From contig DCTP01000027.1 in the NCBI GenBank assembly GCA_002329625.1, positions 1-17,624 on the forward strand: a stretch of 17,624 nucleotides of DNA, given 5' to 3'. The notes beneath the pieces are model-generated. The model was not told where the DNA came from and ran no database searches. It saw only the letters and a list, made by a program, of their open reading frames with translations. The position numbers were made by a program, and so were the translations under genes. Of the stretch, positions 7,444 to 14,457 are shown in pieces. How positions within the stretch are numbered: position 1 is the first letter of the stretch; every line of letters starts with the position of its first letter. This DNA comes from Leptolinea sp. UBA1437. Its GTDB lineage: Bacteria; Chloroflexota; Anaerolineae; Anaerolineales; Anaerolineaceae.

Positions 7444-8160
7444 ATGAAATTAATTTGCTATCTATCCAACGGGTATCCCTCTATTGAAGAGAGCATCAAA
7501 ATGGCTGAGATTTATACCCATGCCGGCGCGGATATGATTGAAATTGATTTTCCGAGCCGTAATCCCTATTTGGAAAGTGAATTTATTGCCGATCGAATGG
7601 CCGCAGCGCTCAAAGCCTGCGATAATTACGATGCTTACATGGACGGCATGAAACGGGTAAAGCGGTTGCTCCCGTCGACACAATTTATATTAATGGTTTA
7701 TGAAAACACCGTCGAAGAAATCGGTCCCAATAAATTTATCGATTTCTGTCGATCCAACCATTACGAAGATCTCATTTTGGTGGGTCTGAAAGATGAAAGT
7801 ATTAAGAATCTCTGTATCCGAAACGGATTAAAAGTCAGTTGTTATGTTCAGCGCAGAATGGACCGAATGGAAATCGAATATGCCAAACAATCCAACGGTT
7901 TTGTATATTTGCAGGCAAAAGCTGATCCGGATCAGGTTAATCCGCTGTACCCGACTTTAAAAGATTGCATCGATCATTTACGCTGCACCGGTATCGATCG
8001 TCCGATTTATTGCGGTGTCGGAATTCATACACCGGCTGATGCCGAGGCGGCAAAAGAGGCTGGCGCAGATGGTGTCTTTATCGGCAGCACAATTCTGAAA
8101 CTTCATGATGATATTCCGGCTTTGATAAAGGAAATCAATGAATTTAAAAAAAATTGCTGA
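7444..8160 (+). CDS. TrpA-like TIM-barrel lyase (stand-alone tryptophan synthase alpha homologue)
   Basis: This 238-residue barrel is clearly related to tryptophan synthase alpha but shorter than the usual roughly 265. Its N-terminal part (YLSNGYPSIEESIKMAEIY, then AGADMIEIDFPSRNP) aligns with the TrpA strand carrying the catalytic Glu; that residue is kept as Glu33. The TrpA Asp60 position appears as Glu44. FVYLQAKADPDQ corresponds to the TrpA loop 6 (YLLSRSGVTG), which is not conserved here. The C-terminal phosphate loops are kept: GVGIHTPADAEAAKEAGADG and FIGSTILK. No trpB or other trp gene is nearby, so tryptophan synthesis is unlikely. A retro-aldol cleavage of a glycerol-phosphate-like side chain, by analogy to indole-glycerol-phosphate cleavage, is my inference. 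It is the last gene of the operon, before the terminator. Confidence 0.85.
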   Translation: MKLICYLSNGYPSIEESIKMAEIYTHAGADMIEIDFPSRNPYLESEFIADRMAAALKACDNYDAYMDGMKRVKRLLPSTQFILMVYENTVEEIGPNKFIDFCRSNHYEDLILVGLKDESIKNLCIRNGLKVSCYVQRRMDRMEIEYAKQSNGFVYLQAKADPDQVNPLYPTLKDCIDHLRCTGIDRPIYCGVGIHTPADAEAAKEAGADGVFIGSTILKLHDDIPALIKEINEFKKNC

Positions 8161-8218
8161 TCCTTCAATTTTTATTTATTTTTATCATTTCATTTGAAGA
8201 AAGCATTTTTTTGTCAGG

Positions 8219-8248
8219 TCAAAAAGGCCGCCGAAGCGGCCTTTTTGA
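8219..8248. terminator. Bidirectional intrinsic terminator between convergent operons
   Basis: A perfect 13-bp stem is formed by TCAAAAAGGCCGC (8219-8231) and GCGGCCTTTTTGA (8236-8248), with the tetraloop CGAA. The GC-rich core flanked by A and T runs gives a T run at the 3' side on both strands. It lies 58 bases after the TrpA-like stop on the + strand and about 120 bases after the MalG-like stop on the - strand, so it can end both operons. Confidence 0.93.
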
Positions 8249-8338
8249 TTGATTCCGTCCTTTGTCTTCGGTACTTTAATCAAAGAATTTTAAGAAACGG
8301 TCCGATCACTGCGCGAAGTTTTAACCGATTTTTTTATC

Positions 8339-8363
8339 GATGGGAAGCAACGCGATTCCCATC
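8339..8363. repeat. 8-bp inverted repeat 3' of the MalG-type permease gene
   Basis: GATGGGAA (8339-8346) pairs with TTCCCATC (8356-8363) across 9 bases. It sits directly after the permease stop on the - strand. The transcript continues with an A run rather than a U run, so it is not a standard terminator. It may protect the mRNA 3' end. The rest of 8161-8366 holds only the bidirectional terminator and AT-rich sequence. Confidence 0.5.
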
Positions 8364-8366
8364 CCT

Positions 8367-9206
8367 TTATCCTTTGACACTTCCGGCGGTTAATCCCGTC
8401 ACAAAATATTTTTGGAACAGGATAAAGACCAAAATTACCGGGATCAAACTTAATGCGGACATGGCAAATACATATCCCCATTGCGTAAATTGATGCTGGC
8501 CGAAGAAGCCGGCGATCGCAATCGGTAAAGTCCGAATGGCGTTATCGTTGATCACTGTATTTGCCCAGGGATATTCTTCCCAAGCGGTCAGAAAATTAAA
8601 AATGGAAACAGACGCGATAGCCGGTGTCGAAAGCGGGATGGCGATTCTGAAAAAGACGGTAAATATATCCGCTCCATCGATGGTTGCGGCTTCGATGATC
8701 TCATCGGGAATATTCTCCATAAACCCTTTGATCATAAAAGTGGAAAAGGGAATGACCCATGCCGTGTAAAAAGGAATTAATCCCCAAAGTTTATTGACGA
8801 CCTTCAGTTTTACCGCAAGTTCGAACTGGGGAACAATTAATGTGGTTCCGGGAATGATCATTGTGATGATAATAAAACCAAACAAAACCTTACGACCCGG
8901 AAATTGAAATCGAGCGATCACGAAAGCCAAACCGGAGGAAATGATGGCGGCAAGCGCGACGGTCGATACTGACACGATGACGCTGTTGAAAAAATTGATA
9001 TAGAACTTATTCTGGCTGATGATATATTGATAATTTTCAACAGTTACATCCTGTAACTTGGGGAAAAATCGGGGCGGATATTCATATAATGCACCGTTGG
9101 GACGCAGAGAGGTGCTGATCATATAAATCATCGGTAAGCAAGAAAGAATCACTCCGATTGTCAATAAGGCATACCGAAAAAAGATAACGCTCTTTTTTTC
9201 TTTCAT
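8367..9206 (-). CDS. Sugar ABC importer permease, MalG type
   Basis: This 279-residue inner-membrane protein of the CUT1 carbohydrate importer family has about six hydrophobic segments, starting at residues 11-30. It has the family N-terminal SLRPNGALYEYPPRFFP region and the EAA coupling motif EAATIDGADIFTVFFRIAIP (172-191), which docks onto the ATPase. The length is normal for MalG/LacG/UgpE proteins. Its start overlaps the stop of the MalF-type gene by 4 bases, so the two subunits are probably made in equal amounts. With the MalF-type partner it would form the channel for the oligosaccharide bound by the upstream binding protein. The glycan type is inferred from the neighbouring GH13 gene. 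Confidence 0.94.
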   Translation of the reverse strand: MKEKKSVIFFRYALLTIGVILSCLPMIYMISTSLRPNGALYEYPPRFFPKLQDVTVENYQYIISQNKFYINFFNSVIVSVSTVALAAIISSGLAFVIARFQFPGRKVLFGFIIITMIIPGTTLIVPQFELAVKLKVVNKLWGLIPFYTAWVIPFSTFMIKGFMENIPDEIIEAATIDGADIFTVFFRIAIPLSTPAIASVSIFNFLTAWEEYPWANTVINDNAIRTLPIAIAGFFGQHQFTQWGYVFAMSALSLIPVILVFILFQKYFVTGLTAGSVKG

Positions 9207-10105
9207 CCGATTTCCTCCAATTCCCTGTCGCGATTGCGCATCGCTTTGAATTGAAAAATCGCCATAATTCCGAGTGTAAAGGCCATGATGAATGATACGG
9301 CCGCGGAATATCCGAATTTACCGGTGCTGAAAGCTTTGTAATACATCCATGTCAATATGGTATCCGTTTGATGAGCAGGATTCCCGCCGGTTATCATTTT
9401 GATGGAAGTAAATACATTGAAGCCGCCGATCGTAAGCATGACCCATACAAAGAGGATCGTTCCTTTTATCCCAGGCAAGGTGATTTTGAAAAATTTTTGA
9501 ATCCCGTTGCAACCGTCAATTGCTGCCGCTTCATATAAATCAATCGGAACCTGTTGTAAAGCGGCCAGAAAAATTACCATGTTCCATCCGATTCCTTTCC
9601 AAATTCCGAGAATCATCGCAACCGTTAATCCGGACCAACGGGAATCGAGCCAACGGATATTGGAGGCGGTGACATGCAAAACCTGAGAAAGAAAATAATT
9701 TAAGAGTCCTTCCGTATTAAATACATAACGAAAAATCAGGGAAGCGATGACCCAAGAGGTGATAACCGGTAAATAATTCAAAACCCGGAAAGTTACCTGA
9801 AACTTTTTAATGCCATTCACCAATATCGCAACGAAGAGCCCCAGTATCATTTGTAAAGGTACGGTCACTAGTGTATAAACGATCGTATTTGTGAAAGATG
9901 TCCAGAAAAATTTATCAGCCAAAACTTCACGATAATTCTGCAAGCCAATAAATTCTTGTTGCCGCATCGAAGTGAAATCCCATTTACTGAAGCTCATCAG
10001 AAAAAGCTTGATAATCGGATAAACAGTGAAAAAACAAAAAACCGCCAAACCGGGTAACAGCAGCAGGAAAATTTGGATTTTATTCTTGTTTGATTTGGTT
10101 TTCAT
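9203..10105 (-). CDS. Sugar ABC importer permease, MalF/UgpA type
   Basis: This 300-residue inner-membrane protein of the CUT1 family opens with a short basic N-terminus and a hydrophobic segment at about 9-29 (LLLLPGLAVFCFFTVYP). An extracytoplasmic stretch follows, then the helix bundle with the EAA motif EAAAIDGCNGIQKFFKITLP (192-211). The length is that of UgpA/LacF-type subunits; it lacks the large periplasmic P2 insertion of enterobacterial MalF. A GGAG element stands about 10 bases before the ATG. The gene is separated from the binding-protein gene by a strong hairpin (10137-10178) and overlaps the MalG-type gene by 4 bases. No ATP-binding subunit is encoded in this operon, so it probably shares an MsmK/MalK-like ATPase encoded elsewhere. 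Confidence 0.94.
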   Translation of the reverse strand: MKTKSNKNKIQIFLLLLPGLAVFCFFTVYPIIKLFLMSFSKWDFTSMRQQEFIGLQNYREVLADKFFWTSFTNTIVYTLVTVPLQMILGLFVAILVNGIKKFQVTFRVLNYLPVITSWVIASLIFRYVFNTEGLLNYFLSQVLHVTASNIRWLDSRWSGLTVAMILGIWKGIGWNMVIFLAALQQVPIDLYEAAAIDGCNGIQKFFKITLPGIKGTILFVWVMLTIGGFNVFTSIKMITGGNPAHQTDTILTWMYYKAFSTGKFGYSAAVSFIMAFTLGIMAIFQFKAMRNRDRELEEIG

Positions 10106-10136
10106 TTTTTCCGCAACTCCGATTCGACGCTGCCTT

Positions 10137-10178
10137 GAGTGAGCGTGTCAGAATCGATTGGCTCTGACACGCTCACTC
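10137..10178. repeat. Strong 16-bp intercistronic hairpin between binding-protein and permease genes
   Basis: GAGTGAGCGTGTCAGA (10137-10152) and TCTGACACGCTCACTC (10163-10178) form a perfect 16-bp stem with a 10-base loop. It begins 24 bases downstream of the binding-protein stop on the - strand. No T run follows on either strand, so it is not a classical terminator. By analogy with the REP hairpin between E. coli malE and malF, it probably stabilises the upstream mRNA against 3' exonucleases and lowers the permease messages relative to the binding protein. Confidence 0.85.
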
Positions 10179-10202
10179 GTTCGATTCGAGCTAAAAACTT
10201 TT

Positions 10203-11468
10203 TTATTGGGTCAGTAATTGATCCCAAACACCAGCCAGATCATCCAACGCTTGCTGCGTTGTTTTTTCGCCATTGATAATTGCCGTCACTGCAACATTTA
10301 ATTCATTATCCATTTCAGACCAGGCTGCTACTGTCGGTCTGGCTTTAGCGGTCTTGATCGCTTCCAAAAACGGAGCGAAAGCGGCATTTTTGACGGTTGC
10401 ATCTTCCAATGCTGACTTGTTGACCGGAATTTGACCGCATTTTGCCATTTCAATTTGGGCAAAATCGCTGGTCATGAATTGCATGAATTTCCATGCGGCT
10501 TCTTTTTTGGCTGTGTTGAACATGGCAATATCCTCACCGCCCAAGACAGAGACCGATCCGCCTTCCCCCGCAGGCATCGGAGCGGTACCGTATGCCAAAT
10601 CCGGATAGGCGCCTTGAAGCTCGGCGATTTTCCAAGGTCCTTCCAGCATCATTGCATATCGATTGGTGCCGAATCCGTCGGTCATCGGAATATCTCCGCT
10701 GTTGAATCCGGTTAAAGCGCCTTCTTTGTATAAAGAAACGAAGGTATCAATGGCTTTTACCGAGGCTGGGCTGTTGATATATCCGGTTGCGACGGTTTGA
10801 TCTTCATTTGTCAACGAACCGCCGAACGACCAAATAAACGGGCAAAGGTTCCAACCATATAGTCCGGGTTCATCCCATCCCCAAACTTGCTGTCCATCCG
10901 CATTCGTACCTGACAGTGCTTTGATTGCGGATATTAATTCATCCATAGTGGTCGGTACGGCAACTCCGGCATCTTTCAGCATTTTTTCGTTATAGAAGAG
11001 GATTTTGGTATTGGTATTTAATCCCAAGCCGTAATAATGATCCTGTATTTTTGCTGTGCTCATGGCGCTTTCAAGAAGTTTACCGGAGACATCGGCGAAA
11101 TCAGGCATTTCCTGATCCAAAGGAACTAAGACGCCCATTTTCTGGAATTCGGGTAGCCAGGCGATATCGCAGCGAGCGACGTCCGGAAGACTTCCGGTAC
11201 CGGCGCTGATCAGGATTTTATTGTGTAGTTCTGCCCATTCGTGTGAAACCGCATTGACCTTGATTCCGGGGTTCTCACTTTCGAACTTTGGAATCAAAAC
11301 ATTGACCAATGTTTCGTTCTCGGCGGACTGTGCGCTATAATGGTGCCAGAAATCAATCGTGATTTCTTCTGTTTGGTTTTCTGGCGACATTGCACCGGCT
11401 GCGATAGCTGACAGGCTTAATAAGACAACTGCGAGCATGATCGCCAGAAATTTCTTTTTCTTGTTCAT
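10203..11468 (-). CDS. Extracellular sugar-binding protein, family 1 (MalE/UgpB type)
   Basis: This 421-residue solute-binding protein has a basic N-terminus (MNKKKKF), a hydrophobic core (about 8-25) and an Ala-rich cleavage region (AIAAGAM), so it is exported. I see no cysteine lipobox, so it should be soluble in a periplasm or held by another means. The mature part starts ITIDFWHHYSAQSAENETL and contains family-typical stretches such as FESENPGIKVNAV, AGTGSLPDVARCDIAWLPEF, MMLEGPWKIAELQ and AAWKFMQFMTSDFAQ. It would deliver an oligosaccharide, most likely maltodextrin or a related alpha-glucan given the adjacent GH13 enzyme, to the MalF/MalG-type channel. A strong AAAAGGAG site lies 7 bases before the ATG, within the end of the GH13 gene. 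Confidence 0.93.
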   Translation of the reverse strand: MNKKKKFLAIMLAVVLLSLSAIAAGAMSPENQTEEITIDFWHHYSAQSAENETLVNVLIPKFESENPGIKVNAVSHEWAELHNKILISAGTGSLPDVARCDIAWLPEFQKMGVLVPLDQEMPDFADVSGKLLESAMSTAKIQDHYYGLGLNTNTKILFYNEKMLKDAGVAVPTTMDELISAIKALSGTNADGQQVWGWDEPGLYGWNLCPFIWSFGGSLTNEDQTVATGYINSPASVKAIDTFVSLYKEGALTGFNSGDIPMTDGFGTNRYAMMLEGPWKIAELQGAYPDLAYGTAPMPAGEGGSVSVLGGEDIAMFNTAKKEAAWKFMQFMTSDFAQIEMAKCGQIPVNKSALEDATVKNAAFAPFLEAIKTAKARPTVAAWSEMDNELNVAVTAIINGEKTTQQALDDLAGVWDQLLTQ

Positions 11469-11469
11469 A

Positions 11470-13272
11470 TTATTTCTCCTTTTGATATATTTGTACGGAA
11501 TAGGGATCCATCGGAATCGATAGCTGTCCCTGATATTCCGTGATTTCCTGGTTGTAAAAAGTCACTCCGGCTTGGAGCATTGCGGGATGACGGAGTGTCG
11601 AAGAAAATAATTCCCGATATTCCGCTTCTCGATCCGGAACCGGAAGGATAACCTCCGAATAATTTTCGCTGTTATTCATAAGAATTAGCAGCGTTTCGTC
11701 CGCTGTCTGCCGTATAAATCCATAGATATTATTTTCGTCATCACAAAAGTTTGAGCGGAAGGTTCCTTTACGTAGAGCGGAGTGAGCTTTCCGTAGTTCG
11801 ATGAAACGACGATACCATCGGAATAAATCTCTATCCTGAGATTCCTGATCCCAAATCATCCCCCCTCGGCACCCCGGATCATTTTCCCCCATCATTCCGA
11901 TTTCATCCCCGTAATAAATGGCGGGCGAACCACAGAATGTCATTTGGAAGGCTGCGGCGAGTTTCAATTTGTTCTTGTTTTCTCCGGCTTCGGAAAGAAA
12001 CCGAGCCGTATCGTGGCTGCCGATTAGGTTATACATTACCGAATTGGTGAGGTCGTTGTATTTTGACAGCAGTTGATTGATCCGTCGGTCAAAATCAGTC
12101 GCACGGATCTTTCCCTTGGCGATCCAATCCAAAATGGCATTTCGAAAAAGGTAATTCATGGCGCTGTCCATCTGATCACCGTTACCGACCAACCGAAATG
12201 CATCTCCCCAGGTTTCACCGAGCAAAAGAACATCGGGATATCTTTCCTTTAGTACCATCCGGATCGTTTGAAGGGTGCTCATTTCCATTTCATCCGCCAC
12301 ATCCAATCGCCAACCGTCGATTCCCGTTTGTTCGATCCAATAAATCATCACCGAAAGAATAAAATCTCGCACATCCGAATGAGCGGTCCGTAACTTGGGC
12401 ATATACGGATAATCACCGACGCATTCATAGTTTAATGGGTTGGAAGTCAGAGGAAAATCAGACGGATAAAACCATTCCTTATAGGATGAGTTTTCTCCTC
12501 GTGCCAGCAAATCGGAAAATTGCGGGAAACTTCTGGCGACATGGTTAAATACCCCGTCCAAAATTATTTTCACTCCATTTGAATGGGCTAATTTGACCAA
12601 ATCTTGCAGGTCGGTTATAGTTCCGAACGCCGGATCGACGGTGAAATAATCCGTTGTCGCATATTTATGATTGAATTCGGCTTTGAAAATCGGTGTCAGA
12701 TAGATACATTCCGCTCCCAACTCTTTCAGGTAATCGAATTTTTCGATAATTCCACGCAAATCCCCGCCGAAATAATTATCCTGCTCAGGAATACTATCCC
12801 AATGAACCAAATGGGAGGATTCTGGGGCGTACTTACTTCGATAAAATCGATCGGGAAATATTTGATAATAGATGATCCCTTTTGCCCATTCGGGGACAGA
12901 GAATACGTCTGCGGTATTTGCATACAAAAATTCGAAAAAACCATCCGAAGGTTTTTCGTCACTCAATCCATTTTCGGATAAAAAGCGGATATCCCCCGTA
13001 AAATCGATCAACTCGAAATAGTATTTTATGTAATGCACCGGTTCCGGGAAAGAGATGACGGTCCGGAAATCGTCATGGATGGCGTCGCGATAAGCAACTT
13101 TCATGTCACTGAAACGGACGGAAGCGGTGTCTGTTTGATTTCGCTTCCAAAAAACGACCCGGCATTCTCGAATGTCACTTCTGGCGGCTGTCAGATGAAT
13201 AAAAAGATCTTGCCTGGAAACGGGAAGAATAAATTCTCGGGTTGCCCGATAAAAAATAGCCGCTTGATTCAT
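11470..13272 (-). CDS. Cytoplasmic GH13 alpha-glucan hydrolase (neopullulanase/cyclomaltodextrinase/maltogenic type)
   Basis: This 600-residue enzyme has no signal peptide. An N-terminal beta-rich domain (about 1-120) resembles the CBM34-type domain of cyclomaltodextrinases and neopullulanases. The catalytic barrel begins at WAKGIIYYQIFPDRF. The four GH13 conserved regions are present: DGVFNH (239-244), GWRLDVADE (320-328) with nucleophile Asp324, LGETWG (351-356) with acid/base Glu353, and IGSHDT (417-422) with transition-state stabiliser Asp421. A C-terminal beta domain with FIRQTADETLLILMNNS follows. It should cut imported maltodextrins, cyclodextrins or pullulan fragments to glucose and maltose inside the cell. 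The ATG overlaps the LacI stop (ATGA) with ACAGGA upstream, so it is translated with the regulator. The fine substrate within the subfamily cannot be fixed by eye. Confidence 0.93.
   Translation of the reverse strand: MNQAAIFYRATREFILPVSRQDLFIHLTAARSDIRECRVVFWKRNQTDTASVRFSDMKVAYRDAIHDDFRTVISFPEPVHYIKYYFELIDFTGDIRFLSENGLSDEKPSDGFFEFLYANTADVFSVPEWAKGIIYYQIFPDRFYRSKYAPESSHLVHWDSIPEQDNYFGGDLRGIIEKFDYLKELGAECIYLTPIFKAEFNHKYATTDYFTVDPAFGTITDLQDLVKLAHSNGVKIILDGVFNHVARSFPQFSDLLARGENSSYKEWFYPSDFPLTSNPLNYECVGDYPYMPKLRTAHSDVRDFILSVMIYWIEQTGIDGWRLDVADEMEMSTLQTIRMVLKERYPDVLLLGETWGDAFRLVGNGDQMDSAMNYLFRNAILDWIAKGKIRATDFDRRINQLLSKYNDLTNSVMYNLIGSHDTARFLSEAGENKNKLKLAAAFQMTFCGSPAIYYGDEIGMMGENDPGCRGGMIWDQESQDRDLFRWYRRFIELRKAHSALRKGTFRSNFCDDENNIYGFIRQTADETLLILMNNSENYSEVILPVPDREAEYRELFSSTLRHPAMLQAGVTFYNQEITEYQGQLSIPMDPYSVQIYQKEK
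11476..11483 (-). promoter_or_regulatory. Strong ribosome binding site of the binding-protein gene
   Basis: The - strand reads AAAAGGAG with a 7-base spacer to the ATG at 11468. It lies within the last codons of the GH13 gene. It is the best Shine-Dalgarno sequence in this operon, consistent with the high output needed for a binding protein. Confidence 0.8.
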
Positions 13273-14282
13273 AAATTCCTGTCCGTCGATTCTCGTTGAA
13301 ATAGTTTTGTGCCGACCAATATATGCTGAATATTTGTTTCGTTTTCAATAGTTTTCAATAATACAAAAGCTGCATGTTCGCCTAGAAGATAGGTGTCAAC
13401 GTCAATGGAAGTCAGAGACGGTTCGGTATATTGTGCTAACGGATAATTATCAAAAGTGACAATCCCGATTTCTTGCGGAATGGCCCGTTCCAATGATTTA
13501 ACCGCTTTCAAAATTCCGAAAGCGATCGTATTGTCACTGCATAAAAATGCATCGGGTGGGTCCGTTTTTTGTAAGAAAGATATTGCGATTCGATAGGCTG
13601 CTTCCTGAGTTCCGTCCGATTCGATGATAAAGTCTTGTCGAGGCTCAATCCCCTGCTTTCCCAAAGCATCACGAAAGCCGGCTATTCTGTTCTTGGTAAA
13701 AATCTGCTGTTGATTTTCTCCGACAAAAACGATGGATCGGTATCCTTTTTCCAATAAATGATTAACGGCGGATTCGCTGCCTTGCGCATTATTAATATCG
13801 ACCCAATTAACCTCGTTCCGCATAAAAGGCGGTTCTCCGAGAACCACAAAAGGGAATTTTTGATTTAAGAGTTTTTTCAGTAATGATATGGTGATCAGAG
13901 AAGGCGGCAAAATAATTCCGTCGGCTTTTTTTTCGTAGATCAGTTGTTCGATCGGTGTCATCCCTTTGGATTGGTTGTGGGTGATGATCAGGTTATATCC
14001 GTTGGTCTGGGCAATCTGTTCGATTCCGAAAACGCTGTGAGTGAAATATTGGTTCGAAAAAGATTTTTTATCCTCGGCGTTAATCACCAGAGCGAGTGCT
14101 CTGGAACTCCCGTTAGCCAGATTCCTCGCAAGACTGTTGGGATGAAAATCCAGTTCTTCCATCACCGCAAAAATCTTATTACGCGTCTCATTTGAAATTA
14201 CGGACTTTCCATTAATAACTCGAGAAACGGTTGAAGGGGAAACGCCGGCCTTTTTGGCTATATCGCGAATGGTAACTGTCAT
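13269..14282 (-). CDS. LacI-family transcriptional repressor of the maltodextrin operon
   Basis: This 337-residue regulator has the N-terminal helix-turn-helix MTVTIRDIAKKAGVSPSTVSRVINGK, the hinge region HPNSLARNLANGSS, and a periplasmic-binding-protein-like core of two lobes for the inducer. The VSPSTVSRVI recognition helix is of the MalR/CcpA kind, which binds sites of the form TGCAANCGNTTGCA. Two such sites lie directly upstream. As first gene of the operon, with its operators in its own leader, it should repress itself and the sugar genes until a maltodextrin-related inducer binds. The start follows GAGG by only 4 bases, which suggests modest translation, as is common for repressors. It overlaps the GH13 gene by 4 bases. 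Confidence 0.93.
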   Translation of the reverse strand: MTVTIRDIAKKAGVSPSTVSRVINGKSVISNETRNKIFAVMEELDFHPNSLARNLANGSSRALALVINAEDKKSFSNQYFTHSVFGIEQIAQTNGYNLIITHNQSKGMTPIEQLIYEKKADGIILPPSLITISLLKKLLNQKFPFVVLGEPPFMRNEVNWVDINNAQGSESAVNHLLEKGYRSIVFVGENQQQIFTKNRIAGFRDALGKQGIEPRQDFIIESDGTQEAAYRIAISFLQKTDPPDAFLCSDNTIAFGILKAVKSLERAIPQEIGIVTFDNYPLAQYTEPSLTSIDVDTYLLGEHAAFVLLKTIENETNIQHILVGTKLFQRESTDRNL

Positions 14283-14292
14283 TGATCCTCAA

Positions 14293-14306
14293 TGCAAACG
14301 GTTGTA
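14293..14306. promoter_or_regulatory. LacI-type operator, start-proximal
   Basis: TGCAAACGGTTGTA is a partly degenerate copy of the TGCAANCGNTTGCA LacI-family operator. It lies 10 bases upstream of the regulator's ATG, inside the transcribed leader. It is 76 bases from the promoter-proximal copy, a spacing compatible with looping or a roadblock. Confidence 0.7.
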
Positions 14307-14330
14307 TGATTATTTTACAGAATGTACTCA

Positions 14331-14360
14331 TAAAGATTTATTACTTTTCGCAAATCTTTA
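14331..14360. repeat. 9-bp inverted repeat between the two operators
   Basis: TAAAGATTT (14331-14339) pairs with AAATCTTTA (14352-14360) around 12 bases, in the leader of the LacI operon. It is AT-rich; it could be a weak mRNA hairpin or a site for another regulator. The sequence does not decide. Confidence 0.45.
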
Positions 14361-14368
14361 ATAAGTAG

Positions 14369-14382
14369 TGCAATCGGTTGCA
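14369..14382. promoter_or_regulatory. LacI/CcpA-type operator at the presumed transcription start
   Basis: TGCAATCGGTTGCA matches the LacI-family consensus TGCAANCGNTTGCA with dyad symmetry in 12 of 14 positions. It also satisfies the CcpA cre pattern TGNAANCGNTNNCA. It begins about 7 bases after the -10 box on the - strand, so a bound repressor would cover the start site. Whether the local repressor, a CcpA-like protein, or both use it is not decidable here. Confidence 0.82.
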
Positions 14383-14388
14383 TTAAAA

Positions 14389-14417
14389 ATAATAGACAAT
14401 CACCTGTAAATTGTCAA
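14389..14417 (-). promoter_or_regulatory. Sigma-70-type promoter of the LacI-GH13-ABC operon
   Basis: On the - strand a perfect -35 TTGACA (14412-14417) and a -10 TATTAT (14389-14394) are separated by exactly 17 bases. Transcription should begin near 14382, at the edge of the operator, giving a leader of about 100 bases before the regulator ATG. The strong promoter under a tight operator fits an inducible sugar operon. Confidence 0.85.
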
Positions 14418-14457
14418 TAGTGAGAAATGTCATATTCCAAACAGATCGGAAATCATG

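Noticed and set aside
7444..8160. Naming the gene trpA with a tryptophan biosynthesis role
   Set aside because: No trpB or other trp gene is present, loop 6 and the Asp60 position differ, and the neighbours are sugar and nucleoside enzymes.
8339..8363. Second terminator for the - strand operon
   Set aside because: The hairpin is followed by an A run, not a U run, in the transcript, so it is listed only as an inverted repeat.
8194..8493. 99-residue + strand ORF after the TrpA-like gene
   Set aside because: It starts at TTG with no ribosome binding site, runs through the intrinsic terminator, and overlaps the MalG-type gene on the opposite strand. Its translation looks like low-complexity read-through.
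12604..12981. 125-residue + strand ORF
   Set aside because: It lies antisense within the GH13 catalytic region, whose own frame has all four conserved motifs.
13302..13364. Repeated TTTTCAATAGTTTTCAATA-like stretch within the LacI gene
   Set aside because: It is a short coincidence of codons encoding the IENET region on the opposite strand, not a repeat array.
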